DNA of 64,000 nucleotides from Phanerodontia chrysosporium (taxonomy: Eukaryota > Basidiomycota > Agaricomycetes > Polyporales > Phanerochaetaceae). A program made the translations under genes and the position numbers. The stretch is from assembly GCA_001910725.1 (NCBI GenBank), contig MJGA01000003.1, positions 744,001-808,000 of the forward strand, in the 5' to 3' direction. The notes under the pieces were generated by a model, which saw only the letters and a list, made by a program, of their open reading frames with translations, did no database searches and was not told the DNA's origin. This document shows, piece after piece, positions 1 through 9,867 of this stretch; the first letter of the stretch is position 1; every line of letters starts with the position of its first letter.

Positions 1-176
1 GCGTGCTGGTCGTGGTCGCGGGTTAAGCGAGAGCGTCACGCGCGTAACGCGTCGCGGTGCAAGCGCGCTTGGTCGGGGACGCAGCTCCGGAGTGATGTAC
101 GCCGCTCTCAGCATAGCATTCACCCGTCGTTCTCACTCCCACTCATCTCGCTCTCCTCGTCGTTCACACAGCAACC
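1..176 (+). promoter_or_regulatory. 5' flank of the TBC gene
   Basis: GC-rich upstream DNA with several CGCG/ACGCG words near 38-57, then a pyrimidine-rich tract at 120-170 just before the ATG, as is common in basidiomycete core promoters. No TATA box is visible. The window edge cuts the region. Confidence 0.3.
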
Positions 177-2514
177 ATGAACATACACTCAGACGATGAG
201 CTCTACTCGCCACCGCTACACAAGCCGGCGAAGTCGTCTATACCAAAGTCGTTTACCTTCGACGACGCCTTCACGGATACGCTGGACGACGACCTACCTT
301 ACGAGTTCTCTCCAGAGGCAATACGGAAGGAACTCGAGAAGAACCTCAGCAGCCATCTTTCTGCGGAATCTGGGTGGCCCACCGACCATGAGCTCGCGAA
401 CATTGCAGATAGGATGGGCTTCGCAGAGGATCCCGATGCGTCCGTCTCTAGCTTTGACATCGACAGTCACTATGACGCTAGACTGTCCCCGCCGACTCAG
501 CAGCCTCCGTCTCCCGAGTCTCGGACTAACTCCCATACATCTGAACGGGATGTCTTCGACGAGATCGCTATCTCCACCGAGTTCTCTTCCGTGAGTCTGG
601 AGTCTCCTCATCCTGACAAGGATCCGCAGGAAGAGGCCACGGCATGCCATGAGGAGTACGACTCTCCAAAGTCGAACGGCTCTGCTGTGCAGCTGGAAGC
701 TTCAGAAGAGAGTACGGACCCTGTCGTTGTGAGGGAAACCACACCTCTCCCAGTCAGTGAACCGGAGCGTAGCCCTATGCCGCCAACGCCCCCTTCCCGC
801 CATGAGCTCGAGGTCGATGCTACCGCAGTTCCTCTCCCTGTAACACCCCAGTCGGCAACCAGTTTCTCGTCTACCGCCTCTCTGCCAATGACGGCATCCA
901 CCTCGCTGCCCACGCCGAGCTCCGCCCAGTCCCATGCATCCAGTAGTAGCTTCGCAGCCAAGCACCGCGCCACCAAATCTGTCGGGCCAAGCATGCTCGA
1001 CAAGGTCGTTAGCAAGACGCGTCCTAGTTTCCTTCCGCCCAAGCCCAAGGAGGAAGACAAGAAGCATATGGCGGACTGGGAGAGTATGATGAAGCGCAGT
1101 AGAGCAGCCGGTGAGTCTAGCGAAAGGCTCCATCTCGTCGCATATGTAATAGATAACCAATGCAGTCTTCTTACACGCTCGGTGTCCTTCACCTATACTG
1201 TGTTGACGTATTGCTCCTCTCTTCTGCTTTCCAGAGGAGAAACGACGGAAAGCTCTGCAAGAACGTCGCTTTGCGAGGGAGAGACGGATAGAAGAATCGC
1301 TCGTACATTGGGAACGAGAGATTGTCCCTGACTGGCGCGTCGTTTATAAGAAGCCAGCTCTTCGAAGATTGTGGTGGGAAGGAATACCGTCAAAGCTGCG
1401 TGCCACGATGTGGCAAAACGCCGTTGGGAACGATCTTGCCCTGAGCAAAGGTACGATCTGATCTTTGCGGGCCCACTTAGTGCTAAGACTTGTGAGACAG
1501 ATGCATTCAAGGCGTGTATGTCGCGGGCGAATCGTGCACTCTCGGCTGGCAGCTTCCCGCAGCCAGTGCTCGACCTCATCGAGGAAGACATTGCTAGCAC
1601 CCTTCCATCTCTGCATCTCTTTGCGCCGGGGCGAGGACCCTTGTATCAGGATCTTAAGGACATGCTCTGCGCCTGGGTCGTCGCCCGGTCTGACGAGGGT
1701 CTTGGCTATGTGAAGGGCGTAGCAAAGATCGCAGCCATGATTCTGCTAAATATGGCACCTTCTCCCGGTTTTATTGTCTTGAGGAACCTACTTGAACGCC
1801 ACTGTCTGCGGTCCTTCTATGGAAGCGAAACATCCAAGGCCGATGTGAGTCTGTCCATGGCGTGCGGTCCGCACCCTGCGCTAACTATTCCTAGGTAGAA
1901 GCATATTATCGGTATGGCTTAACGTAAGAATCGAGACTTGTGCGCGACTGATACCTCAGCAATAGCATATTCGACACCTTGCTCGCTGATGGGATGCCTA
2001 AAAGTACGCCATTCTTTGGTTGGCACGAATACGATCTTGACGGTCAATTCATTAGTCTACTTCAACTTCAAGCAGCACCAGATCTCCCCGCAGCGTACCT
2101 CCCAGATTGGCTGATACCACTATTTCTGGACCACCTGCCGTTCGAGGCGTGTGCTCGTCTTTGGGACATTCTCCTTCTCGAGGGCGACTCATTCCTATTT
2201 CGAGCGTCACTGGCGATATTGGCGGTTCTGGAGCCTCGGCTGTTCTTCCCGGACAGAAAGGAATTATTGGAGCTTCTCAGGTTTGTCCAACGTCTCCCTT
2301 CTCGCGAGTTGTTGACGAAATCCTGCTGCGCAGAGGAGAAAACAAGGCAGCCCTCGAGGTTGCCAAACGTGATGCCAGGGTCCTCACCGGGGTGAAGTAC
2401 GAAATCTACAACGTGGACGAAGAGACCCTGTGGGAACGCCTCGATGCGATGGAAGACTGGTGGCGGGAGAGCACTTGGACACGACTCATACAAAGAGAAC
2501 TACCGGACTTGTAG
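177..2514 (+). CDS. TBC (Rab-GAP-like) domain protein, TBC1D12/14 type
   Basis: The protein is about 655 residues in seven exons (introns near 1111-1234, 1451-1500, 1845-1894, 1924-1965, 2004-2055, 2281-2333). The first 310 residues are Ser/Pro/acidic, low complexity and probably disordered. A charged helix (EEKRRKALQERR) leads into the TBC fold: LWWEGIPSKLRATMW, then IEEDIASTLPSLHLF, GPLYQDLKDMLCAWV, FNFKQHQ, LPDWLIPLFLDHLPFE and RLWDILLLEGDSFLFR. TBC proteins normally stimulate GTP hydrolysis by Rab GTPases in membrane traffic. Here the usual finger residues are changed: the IxxDxxR arginine is Ser, and YxQ reads YVK. It may therefore bind a Rab without acting as a GAP (inference). One base appears missing in the C run at 2086-2089, because HQISP and AAYLPDW are in different frames. 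The start is the first ATG in frame. Confidence 0.85.
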
Positions 2515-3088
2515 CACCATGGATTGGAGACCTGGAGGGCCAGGCCTGATACCGTATATTTCACTTGCATCATTCGCATTCGTCTAATGTCTTTGGGCCT
2601 TTGCAGTATCATATTTCTTGGCGCATGACGCCAGCACGACAATAACCACTTTTCCGAACCGCCTATGGCTGTTCGACACGCAGCTGACTGAAGGCCACCG
2701 GGACAAGCTTTAAGCTTCGTGGCGGAATGAAGGCGAATTACAGACACCCAGGGTAGCGTTGGTAAGGTGGCCCGACACGGTGCCCGATTCGGGAATTTGC
2801 GGCTCCGGCGCCCATAAGCAGGTCCGTCTGGACCTCGGCACGCACTCGCGCTCACCGCCCGAAGTTACCTCCTGACCGCGATGCTGACACTGCTTGCGAA
2901 TACGTGCAGCCAGCGTGTCTCACGCCGTTTGTGCACGCCGGGATGTCCCGCAGTGCGGTCGTTGGCCGGAGTTGGAGAGAGGTATATAGGCCCGTGCTGC
3001 TGGCCTACGCCGGGCCAAGCTAAAACCACTCTATAAGCTCAGTGGAACGCAGACAGCCCTAAGACCTCCCCACACATAGTCGACCACC
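2515..3088. other. intergenic, promoter of the small gene
   Basis: No gene recognised. It holds the 3' flank of the TBC gene and, towards its right end, the TATA box of the small gene at 3089. Confidence 0.5.
2983..2988 (+). promoter_or_regulatory. TATA box of the small gene
   Basis: TATATA about 105 bases before the ATG at 3089, in GC-rich surroundings. This supports a real transcription unit despite the small size of the gene. Confidence 0.5.
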
Positions 3089-3383
3089 ATGCTCAGCGCC
3101 GCCCAATCTCGCCTACCCGTAAGTGATTTTTCGCCAAATATTCGCCACCAACTGAGGGGTCTGTTTGGTAGTCGATCGTTACCATCGCTATCGCGAATGT
3201 GTACATGTGGGGAAGGATATACGCTGATCACAAGCCGCCAACGTGAGTGAAATTTACGCTAATATGCCAGACTGGAAACTCAGCCCGTGTAGTGAGGCAT
3301 ACAAGGAATACCTCGAGAAGTACAAGCCTGTGCCCGGTCAGCTCATGGTTGCCTCTGTCCGCTTCCAGGCTCAGCGTGTCTGA
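3089..3383 (+). CDS. small single-pass membrane protein, hypothetical
   Basis: Tentative three-exon gene of about 70 codons. Exon 1 gives MLSAAQSRLP, with donor GTAAGT. Exon 2 is a hydrophobic stretch, SIVTIAIANVYMWGRIYAD, that could cross a membrane once. Exon 3 in its coding-like frame reads DWKLSPCSEAYKEYLEKYKP and ends in RFQAQRV. The simple junction (donor at 3243, acceptor at 3270) does not keep that frame; read literally the protein ends seven residues into exon 3. Either one base is missing, as elsewhere in this window, or the last exon is wrong. I do not recognise the family. Its size and topology would fit an accessory subunit of an organelle membrane complex, but nothing shows that. 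Confidence 0.4.
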
Positions 3384-3421
3384 GGGTCGTTTTCTGGATG
3401 GGACATGCTTCGAGGCACGGC

Positions 3422-3445
3422 AGTTGGCGGATATATATATATATA
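3422..3445. repeat. (AT) dinucleotide repeat
   Basis: A short uninterrupted run of alternating A and T between the small gene and the 3' end of the first ADH gene. It is an ordinary microsatellite. Confidence 0.7.
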
Positions 3446-3541
3446 CCAAGGACAATCATATACTGTACGGCCAACATTATTCTACTGTACATCATACATC
3501 TTCTTTTCCCAGCGTGCCCATCTGAATGTCGCAGATGCTAC

Positions 3542-4692
3542 TTACAGGCGACTCTGTTCAGGCGTTGACTCTGGAATCAAAGCCACTCTGCCTGTCAAAC
3601 GTCCATGCTTCATATCCTCCAGCACCTGTAAACACTGGCTCATCGGACGTGTCTCCACCTTGGGGTTCAGCTTTCCCTCTGCGATCGCCTGGAGTACTTC
3701 TCTCAGCTCGGTGTTGGTTCCCCAGAAGCTCGTTTTGAGGGTGAGATCCTTCATCATGGTGTTTATCGGCGCAACTGATAGTGTGTTTGCCCCTAGCCCC
3801 AGCGTATGAACCGTCCCTCCCGGTCGCACGACGGACAGGGAGAGGTTGAACGTCTCCTGGACCCCCACGAAGTCGACAACAAAGTCGACCACGAGATTCT
3901 TCTCCTTGACGAACTTTCTGAGCGTCTTCGTCGGCACCGTGTAGTCTGCACCAGCCGCGGCTGCACTCTGCAACGCGGACTCGCGTATGTCAGACGCGAC
4001 GAGGCAGCGGACCCCAAGGCAGCCTTGGCAATGCCAACGCCGTTGAGGCCGACCCCTCCGAGGCCGATGCAGACGACGGTGTGCTCCGGGCCGATCCCGC
4101 AGCACGTTTTCATCGCGTGAAACGCCGTGAGCACCGCGTCCGTCGCGACGGCCGCGACGGCTGGCGGGATGCGCTCCGGGCCTGCGGGGATCGGGACGAG
4201 GGCGATAGCGCGCACGGCGAGGTACTCTGCCCAGGAGCCGTCTGCTCCGAGCCCGTGAGGGTAGGCACGCGGACACAGGTTCGGTCGCCCCATGGAGCAG
4301 CGTAGGCAGTCCTCCTTGAAGCAGGCGCTTGGTCCGACTGCGACGTACGTCCCGATGGCCAGGTGAGGGAACGATGCGGACACTGAGGAGCCCAATTCCG
4401 TGATGATGCCTATAGGATAGTCCTGGATTACTACAAGAAGGTTTGTTGGATCATGCATCCTCTTACCTGCGCCTTCGTGCCCAAAGGTAAAGGGTTTGAG
4501 CTTCGAAAGGCCTTGGCCTATGAAACTTGAAGGGTCCAAAGCTGAGAGATCTGAATGACAAACTCCGGCAGCAAGGACTTTCAGTAACACTTCGTCTCGT
4601 CTTGGGGAAGGTACAGGTATCCGCTCCGGTACAGGTTGAGGTACCTTCGGCCTGTGGCGATACGCCAACATGGTGCCCCGGGGCCTCGACAT
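3542..4692 (-). CDS. zinc-dependent alcohol dehydrogenase, array copy 1
   Basis: Medium-chain (GroES-like plus Rossmann) alcohol dehydrogenase of about 360 residues, oxidising an alcohol or reducing an aldehyde with NAD(P). Visible features in order: N-terminus MSRPRGTMLAYR; catalytic-zinc motifs GVCHSD and GHEGAG; structural-zinc cysteines in CFKEDCLRCSMGRPNLC; GLGGVGLNGV coenzyme loop; conserved C-terminal LTLKTSFWGTNTEL. A 57-base intron (4410-4466) splits GHEGAG from GIITEL. The frame changes inside AALG/GVRC at the C run 4012-4015: one more base restores the Rossmann fold seen in the two neighbours. It is therefore either a pseudogene or a consensus error; I favour error. Substrate unknown. 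Weak AT-rich element near 4831 upstream. Confidence 0.85.
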
Positions 4693-5434
4693 TGCCGGCG
4701 GTGTCGCTGCGAGACTACCTCTGTCAAGAAGTTCAAGGGTAAATCGCGGGCGAGAATCAAATAGCCAACATTGACACTCACTCGTGTCAATGAATGATGG
4801 AGCTGTTGCAAGAGGATGCCTGTCACTCGCCTTATTATACCGCCGCAGGTCGCGCATGAAACATGTTGGCCCGGATCGGCTACGCTTCGGAGAGGTCAGC
4901 GCCGAGGACAGCAGCCGCATGCTCCACAGACAACATCTGTCAATGAACCGGACGGTTGTGCGGCCACACATCAGGACGTGGTTCCTGGCGAGCGAAGTAT
5001 CATCGATATACCCCTATGGGAACCATATACAGAGCCCAATGTAAACCCGGGGTATGCATCTCGTAGCGAAGCTCGACTGTCCTGGATGTCGGTTGGGAAC
5101 TATTGTCCAAAGTGAGGATGGGCACGCGCGGTGCCTATCATGAGCGCGACGCTCAGAAAGAACCTTCGTATCAGGTGAGGCATTCATTATATGCAACATC
5201 ATTGCCGGCGAAGCGGAGCACGCTGGCCAAGCGCGAACTCTCGTACTCATTAACGTCGTGTGGCGATCCTGTCCAGTCTCCGGACCGAAAATATAGAATA
5301 TCCTCTGTAGCATTCTGCAGGCCTTTCGGTGTCAGTGCGATTGGCAGCAGTCATTCACTGGATGTATATTGCTCACGTGGCATCCTGATCAAAGACTCGA
5401 GCTGCTGGTCCCCGCCTCTCTCGAGCGCAGCATG
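4693..5434. other. intergenic between ADH copies 1 and 2
   Basis: Promoter of copy 1 (minus strand) and 3' flank of copy 2. An AT-rich TATTATAC-like element lies near 4831-4840. No further gene seen; the longer open frames lack similarity or coding character. Confidence 0.45.
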
Positions 5435-6603
5435 TTACAAACGAGATGCGACATCTGTGCCCCTCCCATCTCTCAGTTGTTCAGGAACCAACGCCACTCT
5501 TGCCTTAAGCTTTCCAGCCCGCATATCGTCCAGCACTTGCCCGCATTCGCTCATGGGACGGGTTGTCACCGTAGGCTGCAAGAGCCCGTTTGCGATCGCT
5601 TGTAGAACCTCCGCGAGCTCCGTCCGCGTACCCCAGAAGCTCGTCTTGAGCGTCAGATCCTTCCCTATAGCGACCAAGGGCTTGTAGTCGAGAGATTCCG
5701 CCCCGAGTCCGACGATGTGGATGGTGCCACCGGGTCGAATGGCGGCGAAGCATGCGTCAAACGTCGCCTGCACGCCAACGAAATCGAAAGCGAAGTCGAC
5801 GACGAGCCGGTTTTCCTCGATGAGGCCTGCAAGTTGCGCGGGCGAAGCGACATAGTCTGCCCCGGCAGCAAGCGCCGCCGCGCGTGCAGTCTGGCGTGTG
5901 TCGCAGGCGATGACGCATTTCACGCCGAGGCACTTCTTTGCGATAGCGACTCCGTTGAGCCCCAGCCCACCGATGCCCATACAAAGTACAGTGTGTTCTG
6001 CGCGCACGCCGCAACAGGTCTTGATGGCGTGGTAGGGAGTGAGGATGGCATCTGTCGCGGCAGAGACCACGGCGGGGGAGATGCGTGCGGGGTTGCCGGG
6101 GACCCGGACAGCGCAGGAGGCGTGTAGAACGACGTATTCCGCCCAGGTGCCATCGGACCCGACACCATGCAGGCGGTTGTAGCTGCAGAGATTGTGGTTG
6201 CCGTAGGCACATGCAGTGCACGATGAGCCAGGGCAGGCGCTGCCGCACCAGATGGCGATATAATCCCGAGTTTGAGTTCGGGGAAAGATGTAAGTACCGA
6301 TGAACCCGTGCCGACAATAATGCCTGTCTCGTGCATCAGCAATACCCAAGAGCCGAGAAAATGACTGCAATCACCGGCGCCCTCATGTCCTAGGGTGAAT
6401 GACAAGTCCAGAGGAAGGGTGGCATTGATACAGTCTCCAGGTGTCAACACACCTACGTCGGAGTGACATACCCCAGCGGCGAGTACCTTGATCAATATCT
6501 CGTCTGCTGCAGGAATAGGAATAGGCACTCTCTCGATGATTGGAGTGAGCTTGGATGGGACATAGCGATATGCTACCATCGACGTGGACGATCGCGGCGG
6601 CAT
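5435..6603 (-). CDS. zinc-dependent alcohol dehydrogenase, array copy 2
   Basis: Second member of the ADH array, about 370 residues. It starts MPPRSSTSMVAYRYVP and contains GVCHSDVG, GHEGAG, the four-cysteine structural zinc loop WCGSACPGSSCTACAYGN, the GIGGLGLNGV nucleotide loop and LTLKTSFWGTRTEL. An intron of about 50 bases again follows GHEGAG, the same position as in copies 1 and 3, so the three genes share ancestry by duplication. Frame is lost between FPELKLG and DYIAIWCG at the CCC run 6265-6267 (plus strand); adding one base restores the paralogous sequence. Upstream is a TATTTAA-like element near 6692-6699. Either an intact gene with a sequence error or a recent pseudogene. Confidence 0.87.
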
Positions 6604-7581
6604 AGTGTTAAGGATGAGCGTGCAGGAAGGGGCGTGAATGTCGTGGAGAGAGTTGCCCAGCTTCTGAGATGTGTCGGGCCTTGAGACTCAAGGGTTAAAT
6701 AGGGCCGAACACGCCACGATCAGCATTAAGCGAGCTAGGCAGGAGAGCCTAGGTTTGTGCTCAGTTGTATGATAGGTGATAGTCGGTCCTGTGGACAAGA
6801 TAGTCATAAACCACCGCTACCATTCAACCTGACAAGGATCTTCTCACCGGTAACTTTCCTTTGAATCCCCATGACCTGCAGCTTCCGTACACAATGTCAT
6901 CCCGTAATTTCATGACACAGGGTGCGAGTCATGGTCTGCAGAGAGCTCTTATCCTGGATCGATATCGGTATCTACATCGCGCGTCCTGTCAAGCTTTCAA
7001 GGGTTGGAAATGATAGGGAAATGATTAAGAGCAAGCACCTTTCGTCGGATGTGCGCCGCTTCTCGCCTCCGACGGTACCATAGGGGAGCTACGCAAAGAT
7101 GGGATGCCCGCCGAGGAACAATCCCACGACATCCGGCGGTGATGAGGACGTTATTGAGCCTGAGTAGTCTATTCTTGCAGATGAAGATGAAACTTACAAA
7201 CACACAAGGAACGTAGGAACGACAGCGTCGACGTAGGACGTAAGTTGCGCCACAATCAGTCAAAACTTGAAACGAAGCATGTGGGCTCGTCTAGAAAATA
7301 TGTGAAATTCAGCCCAATATACGCTTGGTATTCCCCGTGGAGTTTTGAACATGAAGCCGTAGATGTACCTCGAGCTTGGAGCTGTGTCTGATGAATCACC
7401 CTGCTGGCTGTCGATGAACCGAGTTTCAACGCGAACAAGTTCGAGTCATAGGATGGTCGAGCTACATTCCGCATGGCCTGGCCCACAGTCAAAACCAAGC
7501 ACAAGCGCTTATCCTTGCCTTTGTGGCGTATCGGCAGAAGCCGCTTCGTCACGTGGGTATTTATTCCTTTGGAGCAGGATT
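6604..7581. other. intergenic between ADH copies 2 and 3
   Basis: Promoter of copy 2 and 3' flank of copy 3. No gene or RNA recognised. Short open frames here show no domain and no consistent splice pattern. Confidence 0.45.
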
Positions 7582-8715
7582 TTACGCAGACGCAGACGCA
7601 GCGCCCTCAGGAATCAACGCTACCCTCGCCTGCAAACGACCCGCCCGCATCTCGTCCAATACCTCAACAACCTCGCTCATCGGCCGTGTGTCTACTTTTG
7701 GTTGTAGAGTCCCCTCCGCAATCGCCTGCAAGACCTCGGCAAGATCGGAGCGCGCTCCCCAGAAGCTCGTCTTCAGCGTAAGGTTCTTCGACATGGCGAC
7801 CAGCTGCTGGTATTGCAGTGCATTCGCGCCAAGGCCGAGGACGTGGATCGTGCCACCAGGCCGGATCGCGGCGAAGCAGCTGTCGAAAGTTGCTTGGATG
7901 CCGACAAAGTCGAACGCGAAGTCGACGACAAGCTTTTTCTCCTCGACGAGCCCTGCGAGCTCTTCGGGGCCCACTGCGTAGTCAGCACCCGCCGCAAGCG
8001 CGTCCTCCCGCGCGGACTGGCGCGTATCACAGGCGATGACGCAGCGCGCGCGAAGGCATTTCTTCGCGATGGCGACGCCGTTGAGGCCGAGTCCGCCGGT
8101 GCCCATGCACAGCACAGTATGCTCGGGGCGCACTCCGCAACATGTCTTCATAGCGTGGTAGGGCGAGAGGGTAGCGTCTGTCGCGGCGGAAATGACTGCG
8201 GGAGGGATGCGCTCGGGGCTGGCAGGGACTGGAACGACGCATGAGGCGTGCAGCGTGATGTACTCTGCCCAGGTGCCGTCGAGGCCAACCCCATGCAATC
8301 TGTCGAACGTGCAAAGGTTGGTGAAACCATATGCACACACAGAGCAAGCGGGCTTCTTGCAGGCGTCGCCGCACCACATAGCCACGTAGTCCCCGACCTT
8401 GAGGTTGGGGAAAGCGGACGCGACTGAAGCGGGTATTTCGGCAATGATGCCTGCAGCATGGTTTAACGTCAGGCTGAACGAAGCGAACAGGATATACGCA
8501 CCGGCGCCCTCGTGTCCCAGTGTGAAGCTCTTGGAGGCACACCAGAGATTGAGCATATCTCCTGGAGTCAGGATGCCCACGTCGGTATGGCATACTCCGG
8601 CGGCCAGCACTTTGACCAGCACTTCTTCCGCTGCAGGTGTAGGGATGGGGACCTGCTGAGGGACTGGATTGGGCTCCCCAGGAATGAAGCGGTAGGCGAG
8701 CATCGTCTTCGACAT
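7582..8715 (-). CDS. zinc-dependent alcohol dehydrogenase, array copy 3
   Basis: The only intact copy of the array, about 360 residues after splicing. It starts MSKTMLAYRFIPG. Zinc ligands are visible in GVCHTDVG and GHEGAG. The structural zinc loop is WCGDACKKPACSVCAYGF, the Rossmann loop GTGGLGLNGVAIAKKC, and the C-terminal block LTLKTSFWGARSDLAEVLQA. A 51-base intron with donor GTGCGT lies after GHEGAG. It contains no stop and is a multiple of three, so retention would only insert 17 residues. A TATA box sits about 70 bases upstream (8784-8793). The closest relatives by eye are copies 1 and 2. Substrate cannot be read from sequence; aryl or aliphatic alcohols are both possible. Confidence 0.93.
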   Translation of the reverse strand: MSKTMLAYRFIPGEPNPVPQQVPIPTPAAEEVLVKVLAAGVCHTDVGILTPGDMLNLWCASKSFTLGHEGAGAYILFASFSLTLNHAAGIIAEIPASVASAFPNLKVGDYVAMWCGDACKKPACSVCAYGFTNLCTFDRLHGVGLDGTWAEYITLHASCVVPVPASPERIPPAVISAATDATLSPYHAMKTCCGVRPEHTVLCMGTGGLGLNGVAIAKKCLRARCVIACDTRQSAREDALAAGADYAVGPEELAGLVEEKKLVVDFAFDFVGIQATFDSCFAAIRPGGTIHVLGLGANALQYQQLVAMSKNLTLKTSFWGARSDLAEVLQAIAEGTLQPKVDTRPMSEVVEVLDEMRAGRLQARVALIPEGAASASA

Positions 8716-9867
8716 GGTGTCAGTCTGATAGCAGCAAGGTGATGAGCGCGACAGCCAGACCGAAAGTAGGAGACGAGCACCGTACTTATATAGTTTCGAG
8801 CGTCGGCAGAATACACCTGCATGCTGGCGAACGAAGCTTTGACACGTGGGCATGGGTAAAATTCGCCGGCGGGTCGAGTCCTATGCTATACAATCGATCG
8901 ACGTCGGATTCCATCCAGTGCGGTTCTGCGGGGCAATCCTACCCGTTACTGAGAGTGAAGAGAAGATTTCCCCACTCGCGTATGATTTCCACATGCTCAC
9001 CACTTTTGGGATCAAATGTATGGCACTAGTAAGCGAGGGACTTCTGTAGAGCCTAAGTGGTGCTCCTGAGTTTTGTCGTGTCCTGGCATCTATGTCAGAG
9101 CCTGTTCTCCAGAGGCGGGGCCACTGTACCAGGTGGTGGCAGACCATTCGTCGTAGAGAAGCTCGGAGAACTCTCTTGCCACTACAGATGAGAGCGTACT
9201 GCTGGTGAAGTTCAATTAAACGAACAGAGCTTCGAGATGTGCGAGCCCCACAAGGATGGCCGATGCATCACCAGAGTTGTCTGCGGGGTGTGATCTTGTA
9301 AGGCGAGTGGAACTGCCTTCGCTAAGGAGTGCGCACCTTATCATTGATCCAGATCCATTCCTTGCACCTCGTGCGGCGCTGTCCGCGATGCCAATTCGCG
9401 CACGAGACTTGGCGACCAGAGATGCCGCTCACATTGGACTCGGGGTGTTACCACCGCGACTCTGGGGTCGAGTCTGGCTCGCAGTCTGGACAGTGCAGTA
9501 CTGAGTTAGCTCCAGTAGCAGAAGACACAAGTCTTCGAATTCGCATAACTGTAGTAAAATGGTATCAGCAGGTGGTATATCGGAGAGGTGTGAGACGCAG
9601 AATGCGAGAACGTACCGATTATGGCATCATATTTCTTGTTTACTAACGTCAAACACATTTATTCGAGAAAGCTGGGCCCGTGAGTGTCAAACCTCTTCTC
9701 ATGGGTGCAGACGAAGACCGAAAGCGACGCTCAATGTAAGAAATGGCTCGAGAGGCCGTAAGCCTATAAGGCTCCTCCAAGACGTCCGAGAAACCCCGTA
9801 TCATCAACTCGACACCTCGTGTATACTATACAGAAGCTATAGAGATGGGCTGTAGGACCAAATAATT
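8716..9867. other. intergenic
   Basis: Promoter of ADH copy 3 and 3' flank of the membrane-protein gene at 9868. I looked for exons on both strands and saw none with domain or splice support. Confidence 0.4.
8784..8793 (-). promoter_or_regulatory. TATA box of ADH copy 3
   Basis: CTATATAAGT on the minus strand, about 70 bases before the ATG at 8715. Confidence 0.55.

Noticed and set aside
608..1192. 194-codon minus-strand frame across the TBC gene
   Set aside because: Antisense shadow of the Ser/Pro-rich exon; no similarity and no splice context.
3542..6603. ADH copies 1 and 2 as true pseudogenes
   Set aside because: Each has a single one-base loss in a C/G run and otherwise full conservation; the same defect occurs in essential genes, so sequence error is more likely. 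Not excluded.
9256..9504. 82-codon plus-strand frame MADASPELSAG
   Set aside because: Isolated, with no similarity and no promoter; likely chance.
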